DNA of 64,000 nt, from positions 1-64,000 of the forward strand of contig BAAFSQ010000007.1 in assembly GCA_054661495.1 (NCBI GenBank), in the 5' to 3' direction. Source of the stretch: Zygophlyctis sp. KS116 (Eukaryota > Chytridiomycota). Both the position numbers and the translations under genes were made by a program. Below the pieces are notes generated by a model, which did no database searches, was not told the origin of the DNA, and saw nothing but the letters and a program-made list of their open reading frames with translations. Of the stretch, positions 52,623 through 63,690 are shown piece by piece; position 1 is the first letter of the stretch, and each line of letters starts with the position of its first letter.

Positions 52623-54139
52623 TTTTCGATGACGTCGAAGTGCCACACACAAACGAATGCTTTGTGGCGCTGAAAATTTTGAGGCGCTGCCACCTGAATG
52701 AGGTCGCAAGGGATCAACCGTCCAAGGTTTATACATCTCATTATTATTATCCATATTCAAGTTAAAATATGGAGGACTAAAATATTAACAATTCAACAAT
52801 ATTAACATTGTATCCCTGGAACATTTTAAATCCTTGCTATGCAAACTAAATATTCTTGAATAAATCGCAGTAACATTAAGATATTTAATTATAAAGAGCC
52901 TCTATGCAATCAGTGCTCTTGCTTGAAATCGCAATAATTTAGAGTCTCGACTATTGTCATCTTTGATCGTTATACTATTCAAAACCCTGTTCAAAGTCCA
53001 CAAGTAGTAAAGATAGAGCACCGAATGATTCCTCAAGGAACCGTTCGATGAGAGCATGAGTCGACAGAAATACTAATAGCTAGCCATCCATATTCCAAAG
53101 GGCCTTGGATACACACTCTTCGGCTAGTTCCGTTTGTCGTGCTGAGGAAATACTTCAGACCGCATAAATCCACAATGCCGTGAGCCGAAGATTATCTTCA
53201 AATAATTTAGAAGCTCTTAGGATGCAATACTTATATTAGTTTTCATATATTAGTAATAGCTACGTATTGAATCGATTCTTGTTTTTGAGCTGAACAAAGA
53301 AAGCGAATCCACATTTTTAAGACCAGAGAAACGGCGATGTACTTGATAGCAGCTCAGATTCCCCACAACCTGCAGCTTTTTTGATGTTACAAGACCTCCA
53401 TAGAGCTTTTGACACAATTTCAACTGCAGTCAAAGTAGTCACATAGAAACTCAAGGATAATGAAAATTCCAAGACTTGAGGGTATGAGAATAGAAAGGAG
53501 ATTTGGACCAATCTTTTTCTTCTACAGGAGTTGGGGCAGAGGCAGCATTCTACAGTTGGGTTTTATTCTGTATCACCTGAATCACTTTCATATATTCCAA
53601 TTCCCTTTTGTCCAAACGAGCAATTTTATTATTGACAGATTGCAGTTCTGCGTCTGGTTCTTGAAGCCAACGATACAAGAAGAATTGTTGCTGATGAGCT
53701 TTTGAGAGTTCCAATTGTCTCTGAGAGAGTTGCTTGAGCTCTTAATGAATATTTTCGATTTCTTTTCTATCGTCGCTCATGTCAAATTTCAGGAATGGGA
53801 TCGTTCCGTGCACTATCTTACTACTACTTACACTAATCGGATCTATATCTTCTTTCGGTAATCTATGCTTTCCTAATCGGCTATGATCAGAATGCACAAT
53901 GTATGCGGTAATTGAGTAGAGGCCGCTAATATGACCATAAAGGCATGTTCAGATTTTGTCAACGATAATAATGCGTATTTACTTTACCACAGTATGTTGT
54001 TAATTTATTTTAAACTAAAGATCGACTGTCGATTTATCTAGTCATATTTTATCCACGTATATATAACCAAAGAAAAAGCGGCAGATTCTTGCCGTTTGGT
54101 GTGGCGTAGTTGTTGGGCCGCATCTGTAGCTTTTAAAAA
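52623..54139. other. gene-poor region with structured segments
   Basis: The longest stretch without a conserved gene. At 53118..53125 CTTCGGCT is matched by AGCCGAAG at 53183..53190, with CTGA...TCAG pairing inside. A TTCC-TCAA-GGAA hairpin lies just upstream, near 53030. Base composition here is less AT-rich than in ordinary spacers of this window. A broken reading frame lies at 53451..53780. A structured non-coding RNA is possible; no known family (U1-U6, RNase P, SRP) was recognised by eye. Confidence 0.45.
53451..53780 (-). pseudogene. broken coiled-coil reading frame
   Basis: The minus-strand frame starts MSDDRKEIENIH and meets a TAA at codon 13. It then continues ELKQLSQRQLELSKAHQQQF, then FFLYRWLQEPDAELQSVNNK and IARLDKRELEYMKVIQ. 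A typical 27-nt intron (53550..53576, containing a TAG) leads to NAASAPTPVEEKDWSKSPFY and a stop at 53451. The heptad-like sequence and a valid tiny intron suggest former or present coding. No donor site was found to bypass the TAA, so it is either decayed or has an unseen upstream exon. Confidence 0.35.
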
Positions 54140-55315
54140 ATGCATCTAAACTCAATTTTATATTTCTTGTCTTTTTCAGCATCTGCGATGGCGGTTACAA
54201 ATGATGACTTTATTGCTCTTCAAAGTAAACTCGAAGAGTATATTGCACAAAATCCGGACGTCCATATTCCAATGCTTGTTAGAAATAGTTTCCATGATCT
54301 ATTTCTTCAAGACAAAGGTGGCCTTCATGGATGCATTGTCAAGCCTGAATTCTTCAGTAATTTTGAGAATGTAGGTTTGGATGTTACTAACAAGGACATC
54401 AAGAATCTCGTTCAAACCAATTTCCCAACTACCGGATTTGCGTTTGGGGACGTTATCGCATTCGCAGGAAAAGTTGCAATAGAGTCTGCATTACCATGTG
54501 TGAATGTGGATTTTAAGTTCAATAGAGATCCTTGTAATATGGATCCACAGAAGTCGAATCGCGCACCCTCTGCATTTATAGATACAATTGATCAACTTGG
54601 TCCAATGATTGATTATTTAGGGGGCGGCTTAACTGCAGAAGATATAGCTATTTTATCTGTTGGAGGACATGCAATTAAAGGAGCAGATGCTGCTGAGTCA
54701 GGGTGGCATGGAATATTTGCCACTGTTAGCTCTGGAAAAGACTTTATCGCTACAACTTTTTCTTCAACTTGGAAAGGTATATCAAAGGGAACATTGTTTG
54801 AATTCTTTACTGGTGACACTTTTGATCCCAAGTCTAGTATTATTCGTCTTCCTACTGATATGATCTTCTTCCCGAGTAAGGTTCCGGCAGGATCAAAGGT
54901 TGATAAAAGTACTGAAGCAAAAGACATTGAATCTAAATTAAGATCATTTGTCGATCAAGACAGTAGCGTTTTTGATACTAAATTTGCGCAAGTTTACTCT
55001 AAAATGCTAGCCATTGGCGGAGGAAACGAAACATTTATTTCAAACAAGAAATCGGATCAATGCCCACAACAAACTTTGACCCCTCCAACATCAACAACTA
55101 CACCACCCACAACTACTCAGATTATATCTGATACTTCAATTATCACTCCGATCAATACACATGTTGGAATGGCAGGTACCTTACCAATCAATACTGGAAC
55201 GACTACTAGTAAAACCTGCCCACCGAACTCAACCGACTGTGCTTTATCTGGATCAAACACCATCCTACCCCATTTGGGAATGTTACTAGTTTTGATTTAT
55301 ATTTTTCTTGAATAA
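54140..55315 (+). CDS. secreted GPI-anchored heme peroxidase
   Basis: 391 aa, intronless. A signal peptide (MHLNSILYFLSFSASAMA) is followed by a plant/fungal-type heme peroxidase domain. The distal motif VRNSFHDLFLQDKGGLHGC keeps the catalytic Arg and His. The proximal motif is EDIAILSVGGHAIKGADAAE, with the heme-ligand His. NRAPSAFIDTIDQLGPMI matches the family middle region. A Thr/Pro-rich stalk and a C-terminal hydrophobic tail (LPHLGMLLVLIYIFLE) after small residues indicate a GPI anchor. It probably acts at the cell surface on peroxide. Substrate-oxidising residues of lignin peroxidases cannot be judged. Confidence 0.82.
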   Translation: MHLNSILYFLSFSASAMAVTNDDFIALQSKLEEYIAQNPDVHIPMLVRNSFHDLFLQDKGGLHGCIVKPEFFSNFENVGLDVTNKDIKNLVQTNFPTTGFAFGDVIAFAGKVAIESALPCVNVDFKFNRDPCNMDPQKSNRAPSAFIDTIDQLGPMIDYLGGGLTAEDIAILSVGGHAIKGADAAESGWHGIFATVSSGKDFIATTFSSTWKGISKGTLFEFFTGDTFDPKSSIIRLPTDMIFFPSKVPAGSKVDKSTEAKDIESKLRSFVDQDSSVFDTKFAQVYSKMLAIGGGNETFISNKKSDQCPQQTLTPPTSTTTPPTTTQIISDTSIITPINTHVGMAGTLPINTGTTTSKTCPPNSTDCALSGSNTILPHLGMLLVLIYIFLE

Positions 55316-55365
55316 AGATATTATTTAAGTTTGAAATGTCTGATTTAGGGCGGCGTTAAATTCTG

Positions 55366-55855
55366 ATGGACTTGCTATTGGCGAGAGTCCAGTATTTAGA
55401 AAGGCTTATACCAGATGAAGCATGTAATGGAACCGTGCTCTCACAAATCAAATCATTACAAGACGCTCTTGAGCCCTTTGCTGGTAAGTTGAATGCGTTA
55501 ATAGAAGAAACACTGAGCCGTTTTGATGCTCTCGATCATTCTAAAAAGCTCAAAGAAATTCAAATGCTAGACATTGACTTACAGACACTTTCTGAATTGG
55601 AAAAGTATATAAAAATCACAAATTTACGGGATGATGCAGGAGTCAAGAATCCCATGTGCCAAATACAAAACTCTAAAATTCATTCTGAGATAAGTACTAT
55701 TGATCAACATTTTTGGAAACTGGTAGATTCATATGCAGAAATGGTAAGTATTATACAGTAAACCAAAGGTGGATCAAATATCAAATTTCTTTATTTCATT
55801 AACTTCTCAATTAGATGTGCTGGACGCAACTTTAAGATGCATTGAAGAATCTTGA
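55366..55855 (+). CDS. coiled-coil protein, candidate dynactin p24 (DCTN3)
   Basis: 154 aa from two exons (25-nt intron starting 55743, right after YAEM). It starts MDLLLARVQYLERLI, which resembles the LxxRVxxLER opening of DCTN3. A helical protein follows, with ETLSRFDALDHSKKLKEI and a C-terminus [19 protein letters not shown]. The length is close to p24 (186 aa). Similarity is weak, so the assignment is tentative; another coiled-coil adaptor is possible. Its last 49 bp overlap the end of the convergent ferrochelatase gene. Confidence 0.45.
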
Positions 55856-57007
55856 ACTTTACTTACTGTTTGGAAATAAGACTTTGTAGGCCCACATTTT
55901 TCGCTTGTACATAATGGACATCGAAGTGAATACTGGGTAGAAGGGACTGATCCACGGTCCAAATGATCTTTTACCAAATCTCCCAAAGTTGAGATAAATA
56001 GTGGGCTCGCATTAAGAGATTCAATCCGCTTATATCCTATTCCAGCCTTTTGAATATTAATTAAAAAAACCTACCTCACTAGCAAGTTTCCCATACTCAA
56101 TATCTAATTCAAAAAGCGTTTCAACATGATCAGACACAAAAGCTATTGGAACCACCAACAAGTTTTTTTTGCCTTGTTTAGCATATCCTTCTACGACCTG
56201 TTCAGTTTTGGGTCCTAGCCATGGCGAAGGCCCCACTTGAGACTGCCAAACTAATCGATAAGGATTTGAATGACCCAATGCATTCATAACTGCAGAAACT
56301 GTTGCAGCAACTTCTGCAGGATATGGATCTATCAAATAAACATAATTCTATAAATTACCTCCTCTATTAACGACACTCATTGGAAGAGAATGCGCAGAGA
56401 AAACCAAAACTACATCGTTTCTATCCTCTTCTGGATATTCTTCTAGCGATGAATTGATATGACTAGCAAAAGTATTAATAAGACCAGAATGAGTTGACCA
56501 TCTGTCAATTATAGACCAATCCATATCAGTTTTATGTGCAAGAATCTGACGATATAATTCATTCAATGAACTCCCAGTAGTTGAACAAGAATATTGCGGA
56601 TAAAGAGATAAAGCGATTGCAGTTTCTATACCATCTTCCTTCATTTTCAAAACTGCATCAGATAGTAACGGAGCGGCGTATCGAAATCCAACATACGAGG
56701 AGAAGTTGCCCATTGAAGAACAATTCTTATTGAGCCATTTCGTTAAATGATGACCTTGTTGCTCTGTCCAATGCTTTATCGGACTACCTCCTCCTATCAT
56801 AGCATATTGCTCTTTTATCATTGGAGTTCTTCTTCTTGCAATCCAAGGCGCAAGAATGGACTGAAAAGGAAGGGGAATCAAATCTTTATCCGAAAATAGC
56901 CGTGACAAGAAAGGACCCACTTCATCAAGTGTGGAAGGACCGCCCATATTTAATAACAAGATACCAGTCTTTCTAATGCATTAAACGAACAAAACTCACT
57001 TTGCCAT
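55807..57007 (-). CDS. HEM15: ferrochelatase
   Basis: Four exons (introns 27, 30 and 28 nt) give 371 aa, about the length of the mature mitochondrial enzyme. Exon 1 is only MAKK, joined over 56973..56999 to [20 protein letters not shown]. Motifs: [54 protein letters not shown] with the catalytic His, [35 protein letters not shown]. The tail [17 protein letters not shown] supplies the [2Fe-2S] cysteines. It inserts iron into protoporphyrin IX. No mitochondrial presequence is visible; an unrecognised upstream exon could supply one. Confidence 0.95.
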
Positions 57008-57309
57008 TTTTGAGTAGAGGAAACCCAGACAGGGACCTCGCCGCTATTTTGATTTTTGTCTTCAAACTTACATTTTCGGACAAGTATTATTTATATCAGC
57101 ATTGCAGATTATCATTGCTTAAATTGATCATTGATTAGAATGACATGTTTAAATTTAATGGTCATGATTTTATATTACGTTTCAAATTGTTAATAAAAAG
57201 ATCTGGTTGATTCTTCAATTGATTATATAATAATTCGCATATAATGCATCATGGATGGGTTGAATGTACTATTGATATTTAATAAATTTCAAGAAAAAAA
57301 AATTCTGTA
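57008..57309. other. divergent intergenic region, ferrochelatase/PDI
   Basis: 302 bp between divergent start codons. A GTAAG...AATAG segment at about 57047-57074 could be an intron of an upstream ferrochelatase exon, but no in-frame start was found to use it. Otherwise AT-rich, nothing recognised. Confidence 0.4.
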
Positions 57310-58612
57310 ATGATCGTCTTGGTCTATTATTTCTTTATTTCTCTTGTTCAGGCGCTGTATACAGCAAAGGATGGAGTAGTTGTGCTAACTCCAAAGAATT
57401 TTAAAAAAGTTATAAGAGAAGCTACTGTAATTGCTTAATATTTAATTTTAGTCGCCTGCAATTGTAGAGTTTTATGCGCCATGGTATGAATAGCATAGTT
57501 GTAATAAAAGGTGTGGACATTGTCAAAAACTAACTCCTGAATATAAAAAGGCAGCAGAGAAGTTGGCTGGGATGGTGATTGTTGGAGCTGTAGATTGTGA
57601 CGCAGAAGAAAATAAAGGTCTGTGTGCAACTTATGGAATTCAAGGATTTCCTACAATAAAGGTATTTCCAGCTGGAGTTAAAGGAATGCCGTCAGATTAT
57701 CAAGGTCCTAGAACGGCGGCTGCAATAGTAAAGGAAGGAATTTCAAGAGTAAGATCTTTTCTCAAAAAATGTGATGCTAATGGATTTGATGACTTGGTTA
57801 GTCAAAATGATAAGTCTGTAATCGTTCTGATTAGTGAAAAATCCGAGGTTCCAGTCATGTTTAAGGCATTATCTGCTGAATTTAATAATCAAGTGGATTT
57901 TTGCTTTTTCAAAAGTTCTGATTCTGATTTTATGAAAAAGGTAGATGTGAAATCATTTCCAGCATTAGTACTCTTTTCAAAGAGTAAAGATCCTGTGATA
58001 TATGATGGTATACAGAAGTTTAAGCAGATTAAAGAATTTTTGGAGCCTGTTGCTATCAATAGAAAGACTAAAGGGAATGATAGTAAGAAAAAGGCTGAAA
58101 ATGAGACTCCAAAGGAAGTTCCAGTATGTAAGAATTGATTTTCTTATTATAAAGTTGATCCAAAAATACCAGAGGTTTCAAGCCAGGCGCAACTTGATGA
58201 ATGTTTGAAAAAGGCTGGCGTGTGTTTGATTTCGTTTTTGACTCTCGAAAGTGAATATCAAGAGTCTAAAGATGCTTATGCCGAAAGTATAGCAGTCCTC
58301 TCAGAAGTTAAAAAGATATTTTTTGATCTGGGATCTCCATTTACTTTTGTATGGATTAATGCTGTGACAAATGGAAGACAGTTAGTTAAAGACTTTGGAG
58401 TCAGGTAAATGATAGTTTTTAATATTAGTGATATGTTTCCTTCATTAATCGCTATTAATGGAAATAAGAAGGCTTATCAAAATTTGAAAACTGCGTTTGA
58501 CCAATCATCCATCTCTTCCTTTTTGAAAGATATGCTTGCTGGAAAGAGTAAAAACTTTAAATATGAGCATGAACCAGTACTAGACAAGGAGATTGGTCAT
58601 ACGGAGTTGTAA
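57310..58612 (+). CDS. ER protein disulfide isomerase, Mpd1/P5-like
   Basis: Five exons (introns 25, 27, 27 and 24 nt) give 399 aa. Signal peptide MIVLVYYFFISLVQA. The first thioredoxin domain has [20 protein letters not shown] with the CGHC active site, restored only after the intron that splits the Trp codon. The cis-Pro loop is GIQGFPTIKVF. A second thioredoxin-like fold lacks CxxC (VDVKSFPALVLFSK). The C-terminal part with FTFVWINAVTNGRQLVKDFG resembles PDIA6. The protein ends KEIGHTEL, an HDEL-like ER retrieval signal. It forms and rearranges disulfides in secretory proteins. Confidence 0.9.
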
Positions 58613-58691
58613 GAGCAAGAATGAATAAATGGAATCGATTTCGAAATATTGAACTAACATCCCCATAATTGAGAAGGAAGATATATACATA

Positions 58692-61600
58692 CTATCTAGT
58701 TTGCTGAATAAGAAATGATATTTGTTGAGATAGGTCGATTATTTCTCTTTTCCTCGAATCATTTGTTTGATTATAAACTGTGATATCCTTTTGAAGAGAT
58801 TCAATTTCCTTGATTTTCAGTTTTAACAAATGAGGCGAACATTCAGGACTTTTTAAAACGGAATCAATGTCCCTTTGGACAAACCTGAGTCTTTCAAGAT
58901 TTTTCTGGTGACGCTTTTTGTAATCTTGGAATTCTGAAAGCTTTTGTTCCATAAAGCGTACTGATTTAGGATCTTTATGAAAGGTTTCTTTTTCTTTATC
59001 AAGGTCTGAATAAGCGTTTAGATGGGGTATCTGTGCGGGTATTAGAGCTTGCGAAAACTGTCCATTTCTTGGATAATCAAACAATCCAGCAGCAATTTTT
59101 TCAAGAGTGATTTGGGTGCCGTTATTACAATCATTAACAATTCTTGGATCAGCCTCATCAACATCTATTGCAGAGTCTTTTCGTTTAAACTTTTCTTGGT
59201 TTTCTGGAATGGATTCTGTTTGACAAGAGAATTCTCTTATGCTAATCTTGGGAGCTGGACTTCCGTCCTCCAAAACTGGGAGTGATATATCCGGTTCCTT
59301 TCGAGATGCAACGTGTTTAAATTGTTCAATCAGAAAATGAGGCATTCTTGGAGCAGGACGACTTTTTGTCAACTTCCTAGAGGATAATGTGGTCTTCGAT
59401 TCTCTAAATGATTCAAAATTGGAAATCTTACCGCAGTCTAGTATTTACCTTAAAAGACTCTAAGCGTTCTTTTTGTCGCCTCCACTTCTCCTTCCAAATA
59501 GACCCATATTTTTTAGCCAAATACTTTGATCGTAAGCTATCGAAAGATTTCATGGAATCAGCATACTACAGGATTAATGCAAAGTTGTTTTCACCTTCAC
59601 CCAAGAACGCAAAGTTTCGGACATGATCAGCCTTGATCGTTCAATCCTTGCATCTTTAAGACGCTCTTTATGTAAACGAGCCTTTAAAATGATTGATTTC
59701 CAACTAGATATAGCTTTCTTCGTTAAATTCAGATGATAAAATAATTTAGGTCTGATTTTTTGATTAAAATAAATTTCCTTCCAATCCGTCTTTTGTTCAA
59801 ACCACATTTTAAAAGAGCTTTTGATAATACTACAATATACAAAATGTTGCGCTTTGAGATTCACTTTTTTCTCCCATCTTTTGTGCCTAAAATTCTTTGC
59901 CCATAAATCAAAGCGAGCTAAAAAAACTCTATTTCGGTATAGCTCTTGTGCTTTTGTCATTTTTTCTAATTTTAATCGCTTTTGTGAATAATAAATTTTC
60001 CATGAATTGATGATCTTTTCATATAAATCTTTAAAATTAAAAAAAAGAAAAAATACACATGTTAACTTTTGTTCGTAGCGATCGTATTTTTTCTTCTTCG
60101 GCTATAACTTGTTGTCTTTTTGTTTGGTATAATGACAAATATTTTCTAAAAATATATGCCACGAGCCTCGAATTTCTCAATTCTAGAGCTTTTAATAGAA
60201 GCTGACGCTCATTCTTGATTCGTGTTGCTCTTTCTGACCAAAATAGGAAACAAAATGTGAGATTCTCCTTTAAAAGTCTTCCTTCAAACGCTTGTACAGC
60301 TTTCATAAAATTATTCTTTGCAAAAACATATTCTTTCCATGCCTTAAAATAAAGTTTTTTTTGCATAACGCCATATTTGAATTTAACGACTTCTTGAATA
60401 ATATTTTTTCTGATTTTTTGTCGGTAAGTCTACTACTTAAACTTTTTTCTCTTACAAACTTCCATTTAGACAGAAATCCTCGGATTATACTTTTATAATT
60501 CCTTGAATTCGCTAAATTTACTATTTCCCTCTTCCTTTGTACATTATAAACATTAATTTTCAATCCCTTTAGTACATTTTTAGCTAAAACTCTATTATAA
60601 TTAATTGCAGCAGACTCCTGTTTTCAAAATGACAAAAAATACCATAAAATAATTATTTTCTAAAGACTTGAATAGATTTTCCTTAAATCCAGATAACCCC
60701 TTTTGTTTCAGCTTATAACCGTAAAACTCATGCGCCTGTTCCATTTTTTTGCTTAATTCTAGTTTACTATTCCATATATTCCCCCACAAGTCCATATAAT
60801 ACTCCAAGCTTTTTTTTCTAGAGTATCTCTGTGCTTTTAGAATCATTCTAGACTCTATTTTTGCTTTTTTCCATCCTTCTTTCCAAACAGTGAATAATTT
60901 TTTTAAATTATATCTTTGAGAAAAATTTAGAGCCACATCTTGCCAGATTCTCTTTTCTTTGAGTGCAAAAGTCCTTTTTATCCACTTTTTATAATTTTTT
61001 TCTTTTAATTTTGTATTAAAATACAGAATTCCCAATCTACACTCTTCTTGTTCTCTTTGACCAACACGATTTACCCATTTTTGTTTCATTTGGATAAAAT
61101 AATGTTTTAATGTGTAAATTTCCCTTGATAAAACCACATATTTCTGAGTCAATACCTGCTTTTTAAGCCCAAGAACAAACTCTTGCATAATTTTTCTTGT
61201 TTTCAGTGTCTGAACAATTTCTAAAATTTCTTTTTCCTTTAATGATGAAGAATATTGAAGTCTCCAAAGTTTCCAGAGCCTATTTTTCGTATTTTTTTCA
61301 TTGGTCCATTCCGCCAATTCCACTAAATTTCTTTTAAATTCTTTAAAAGTCTTTTGAATTTTCCAAATTGAAAGAAATTTGGTGAAAATTTTTTCCTTAC
61401 TTAACTCCAACATTTTTTGAATTTTTAGATTTTTTTGAATTTGATGCGTATATTTGTTGTTCCATATGATAAACCTTGTCGACAGTAGGGAGATCTGATA
61501 TTTTTTAAGAGCATAAAATAAATTAGACTTTCGACAGAGATGAGTGCAGTACTCTAAATTCCATTTTTTGAATTTAGATTTCTGTATTTGACAAGAAATT

Positions 61601-61974
61601 TTTCTTGACTCTTGAAAGGCTCTTTGAAATTTATGAAAATAAGCTTTTAACAGTTTTGTTTGTAGGTCAAGTTTTAGATTTTGGTTATAAAGACGTAAAC
61701 CTTGCCATTTCCTTAGAGTCTTTGTTTTCAGAAATCTCTTTTCCTTTACAAGATTTTGATGTGCAAATGTAAATTTTAGAAAATTCCATTTTAAAATTTT
61801 CAACTTTGCGTAAACTTGAGCTCTAATCTCTAATTTCCAATTCCTCTTTGAGATATTTTTCCAAACTCTAAAAACCCCTACAAGAGCTTTCTTCTGTAAA
61901 GATTTTATGAATTTAATTTGCTTTATATACGCTTTCCACTGCTCTACAGACTGTCTTAACAGTTTTTTTGACAT
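58692..61974 (-). CDS. SFI1: Sfi1-type centrin-binding repeat protein
   Basis: Six exons (introns 25, 26, 28, 29 and 22 nt) give about 1050 aa. From residue 1 to about 800 the protein is a chain of basic helical units of about 30-35 residues with conserved Trp, as in LRQSVEQWKAYIKQIKFI, FRVWKNISKRNWKLEIRA, LFTVWKEGWKKAK and LKAISSWKSI-like segments. This is the pattern of Sfi1 centrin-binding repeats. The last 230 residues contain a coiled coil. Sfi1 lines the spindle pole body half-bridge or centriole with centrin. The high Lys/Trp content and the length fit the family. Confidence 0.78.
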
Positions 61975-62209
61975 TTTCAAGATTGAACGCGGTTCAGCTC
62001 AAGGGTTTTACCATTCCCCTAACTCTGAATCATCAACCAAGAGCAACAACCAAGATGAACCAAGAGCATAAGTTATAATGAGATGGCATGAATTAATTTT
62101 TAGTTAAACATCAAGCTTGTAAAGATTAATTCTACTGCGTAATAACACTAGGTGATCAAATGACAAATTGGACGGTCGGCAGCCCTAAAATATTTTGTTT
62201 AAAGTAGAA

Positions 62210-63646
62210 ATGTCTTATTCTTACTCTACAGAGCCGCCGACAAATGGGAAAGTGATAGTAAAGACTACAGGAGGAGATCTAGAAGTAGAATTATGGGGAA
62301 AAGAAACTCCAAAAGCTGTACGAAACTTTTTACAATTGGCAATGGATAAGGAATATGATAATTCGCTTTTCTATAGACTGGTTCCTAAATTTCTCATGCA
62401 GGGAGGACCAATCAATAATGTATCAAGTTATGGAGAGGATTTTCAAGATGAATTTCATTCAAGACTTAAATTTAATCGAAGAGGATTGTTGGCATATGCA
62501 AATTCAGGTCCGGATTCTAATAAATCACACTTCTTTTTCACTCTAGGACCAACTCCGGCATTAAATGGCTCAAATACAATCTTTGGGAAAGTGGTCGGAG
62601 ATACTATTTATAATCTAGTTCAAATGGGTGAAGGAGAAGTAGATCAGGATGATGCACCACTAAATCCAATTAGGATTCTAGAAATTGATATTCTTGTAAA
62701 TCCTTTTGAAGATATGGTTTCAAAGTAATTTTTACAAATATTTACTGAATTTAGAGTACAGCCAGTTCTGGAAACAGTAGAGGAAAAGTTTGATAAGAAA
62801 AAATCAAGACTGGATGTCAAAAATGTACAGCTCTTGTCATTTGAAGAAGATGATAATCAATCTAATAATATTAAAATTAAAAGTAGTCATGATGTCTTGA
62901 AAACAGATGCTAGGCTTTCAAAAAGAACTCTTTCATCAGATTCGGAGTCTGAGTCTGGGGAATCTGGTCAAGAAGCTGGGTCAAATTTAAAGGAATCTAG
63001 GAAAAAGGTTAAAGAATTGCTTCCTTCAGAGAAAAGGTTGGAGTCTTTGAAAGATCAGGTTTCACAAATGAAGGCAGAACTTAGAGGAAAATTAAAACCA
63101 AAAGAAGAAAAACCTCAAAAGACTAAGAAACATATATCATTAGTGGATCAAATTAGGAATGATTACTTAAAGTCGGGTAAAGTAACGGTCGGAAAGAAAA
63201 GTAAAAAGAGTGATAAATCATTTCTTCAAATGGAAAACTTTAAATCAATTTTACATGAAAAAACTACTACATCCACTCTGAAAGAAAAAAAGTCTCATGA
63301 CAAGGAAGAAAAAGAATGTAAATTGCATCTGATAAAGAACTGTGCTAGCTGTGTTGATCGTTTTGGAATGGAAGATCAAGGTGATGATGACGATGAGGAT
63401 TGGATGAATACATCGCTTGTTTTTAAAAAGGAAGTTGGAGCAAATGTTTATCAACCGAAACCAGATGATTATACGGTGATTGATCCCAGAATGTAAGTTT
63501 TTGAATTATTAATCAGAAACAGTGATGTCACGAAAAAAGTTGATCTATTCGGAAAAAGTGCTCCTTCAGAAAAAAGGGCCTGGTCTGAGAAGGCGATCAA
63601 GACAAACAGAAAGGAAGTTCAGTCAAGTAGTTACTCAAAAAGGTAG
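62210..63646 (+). CDS. CWC27: spliceosomal cyclophilin CWC27
   Basis: Three exons (introns 30 and 24 nt) give 460 aa. The N-terminus is a cyclophilin domain (EPPTNGKVIVKTTGGDLEVE; FYRLVPKFLMQGGPI; DEFHSRLKFNRRGLLAYANS; KSHFFFTLGPTPALNGSNTI; FGKVVGDTIYNL). A charged, Ser-rich linker and a CWC27-type C-terminal section follow (KEVGANVYQPKPDDYTVIDP). CWC27 is a Bact-stage spliceosome component that, with CWC22, contacts the eIF4A3 subunit of the exon junction complex. In the active site the usual Q-G-G-D is QGGP and the Arg is kept (FYRLVP). Confidence 0.93.
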
Positions 63647-63690
63647 AAGGAATAAATATTACATGTGTTGAAATAAAAATAGATAATATA

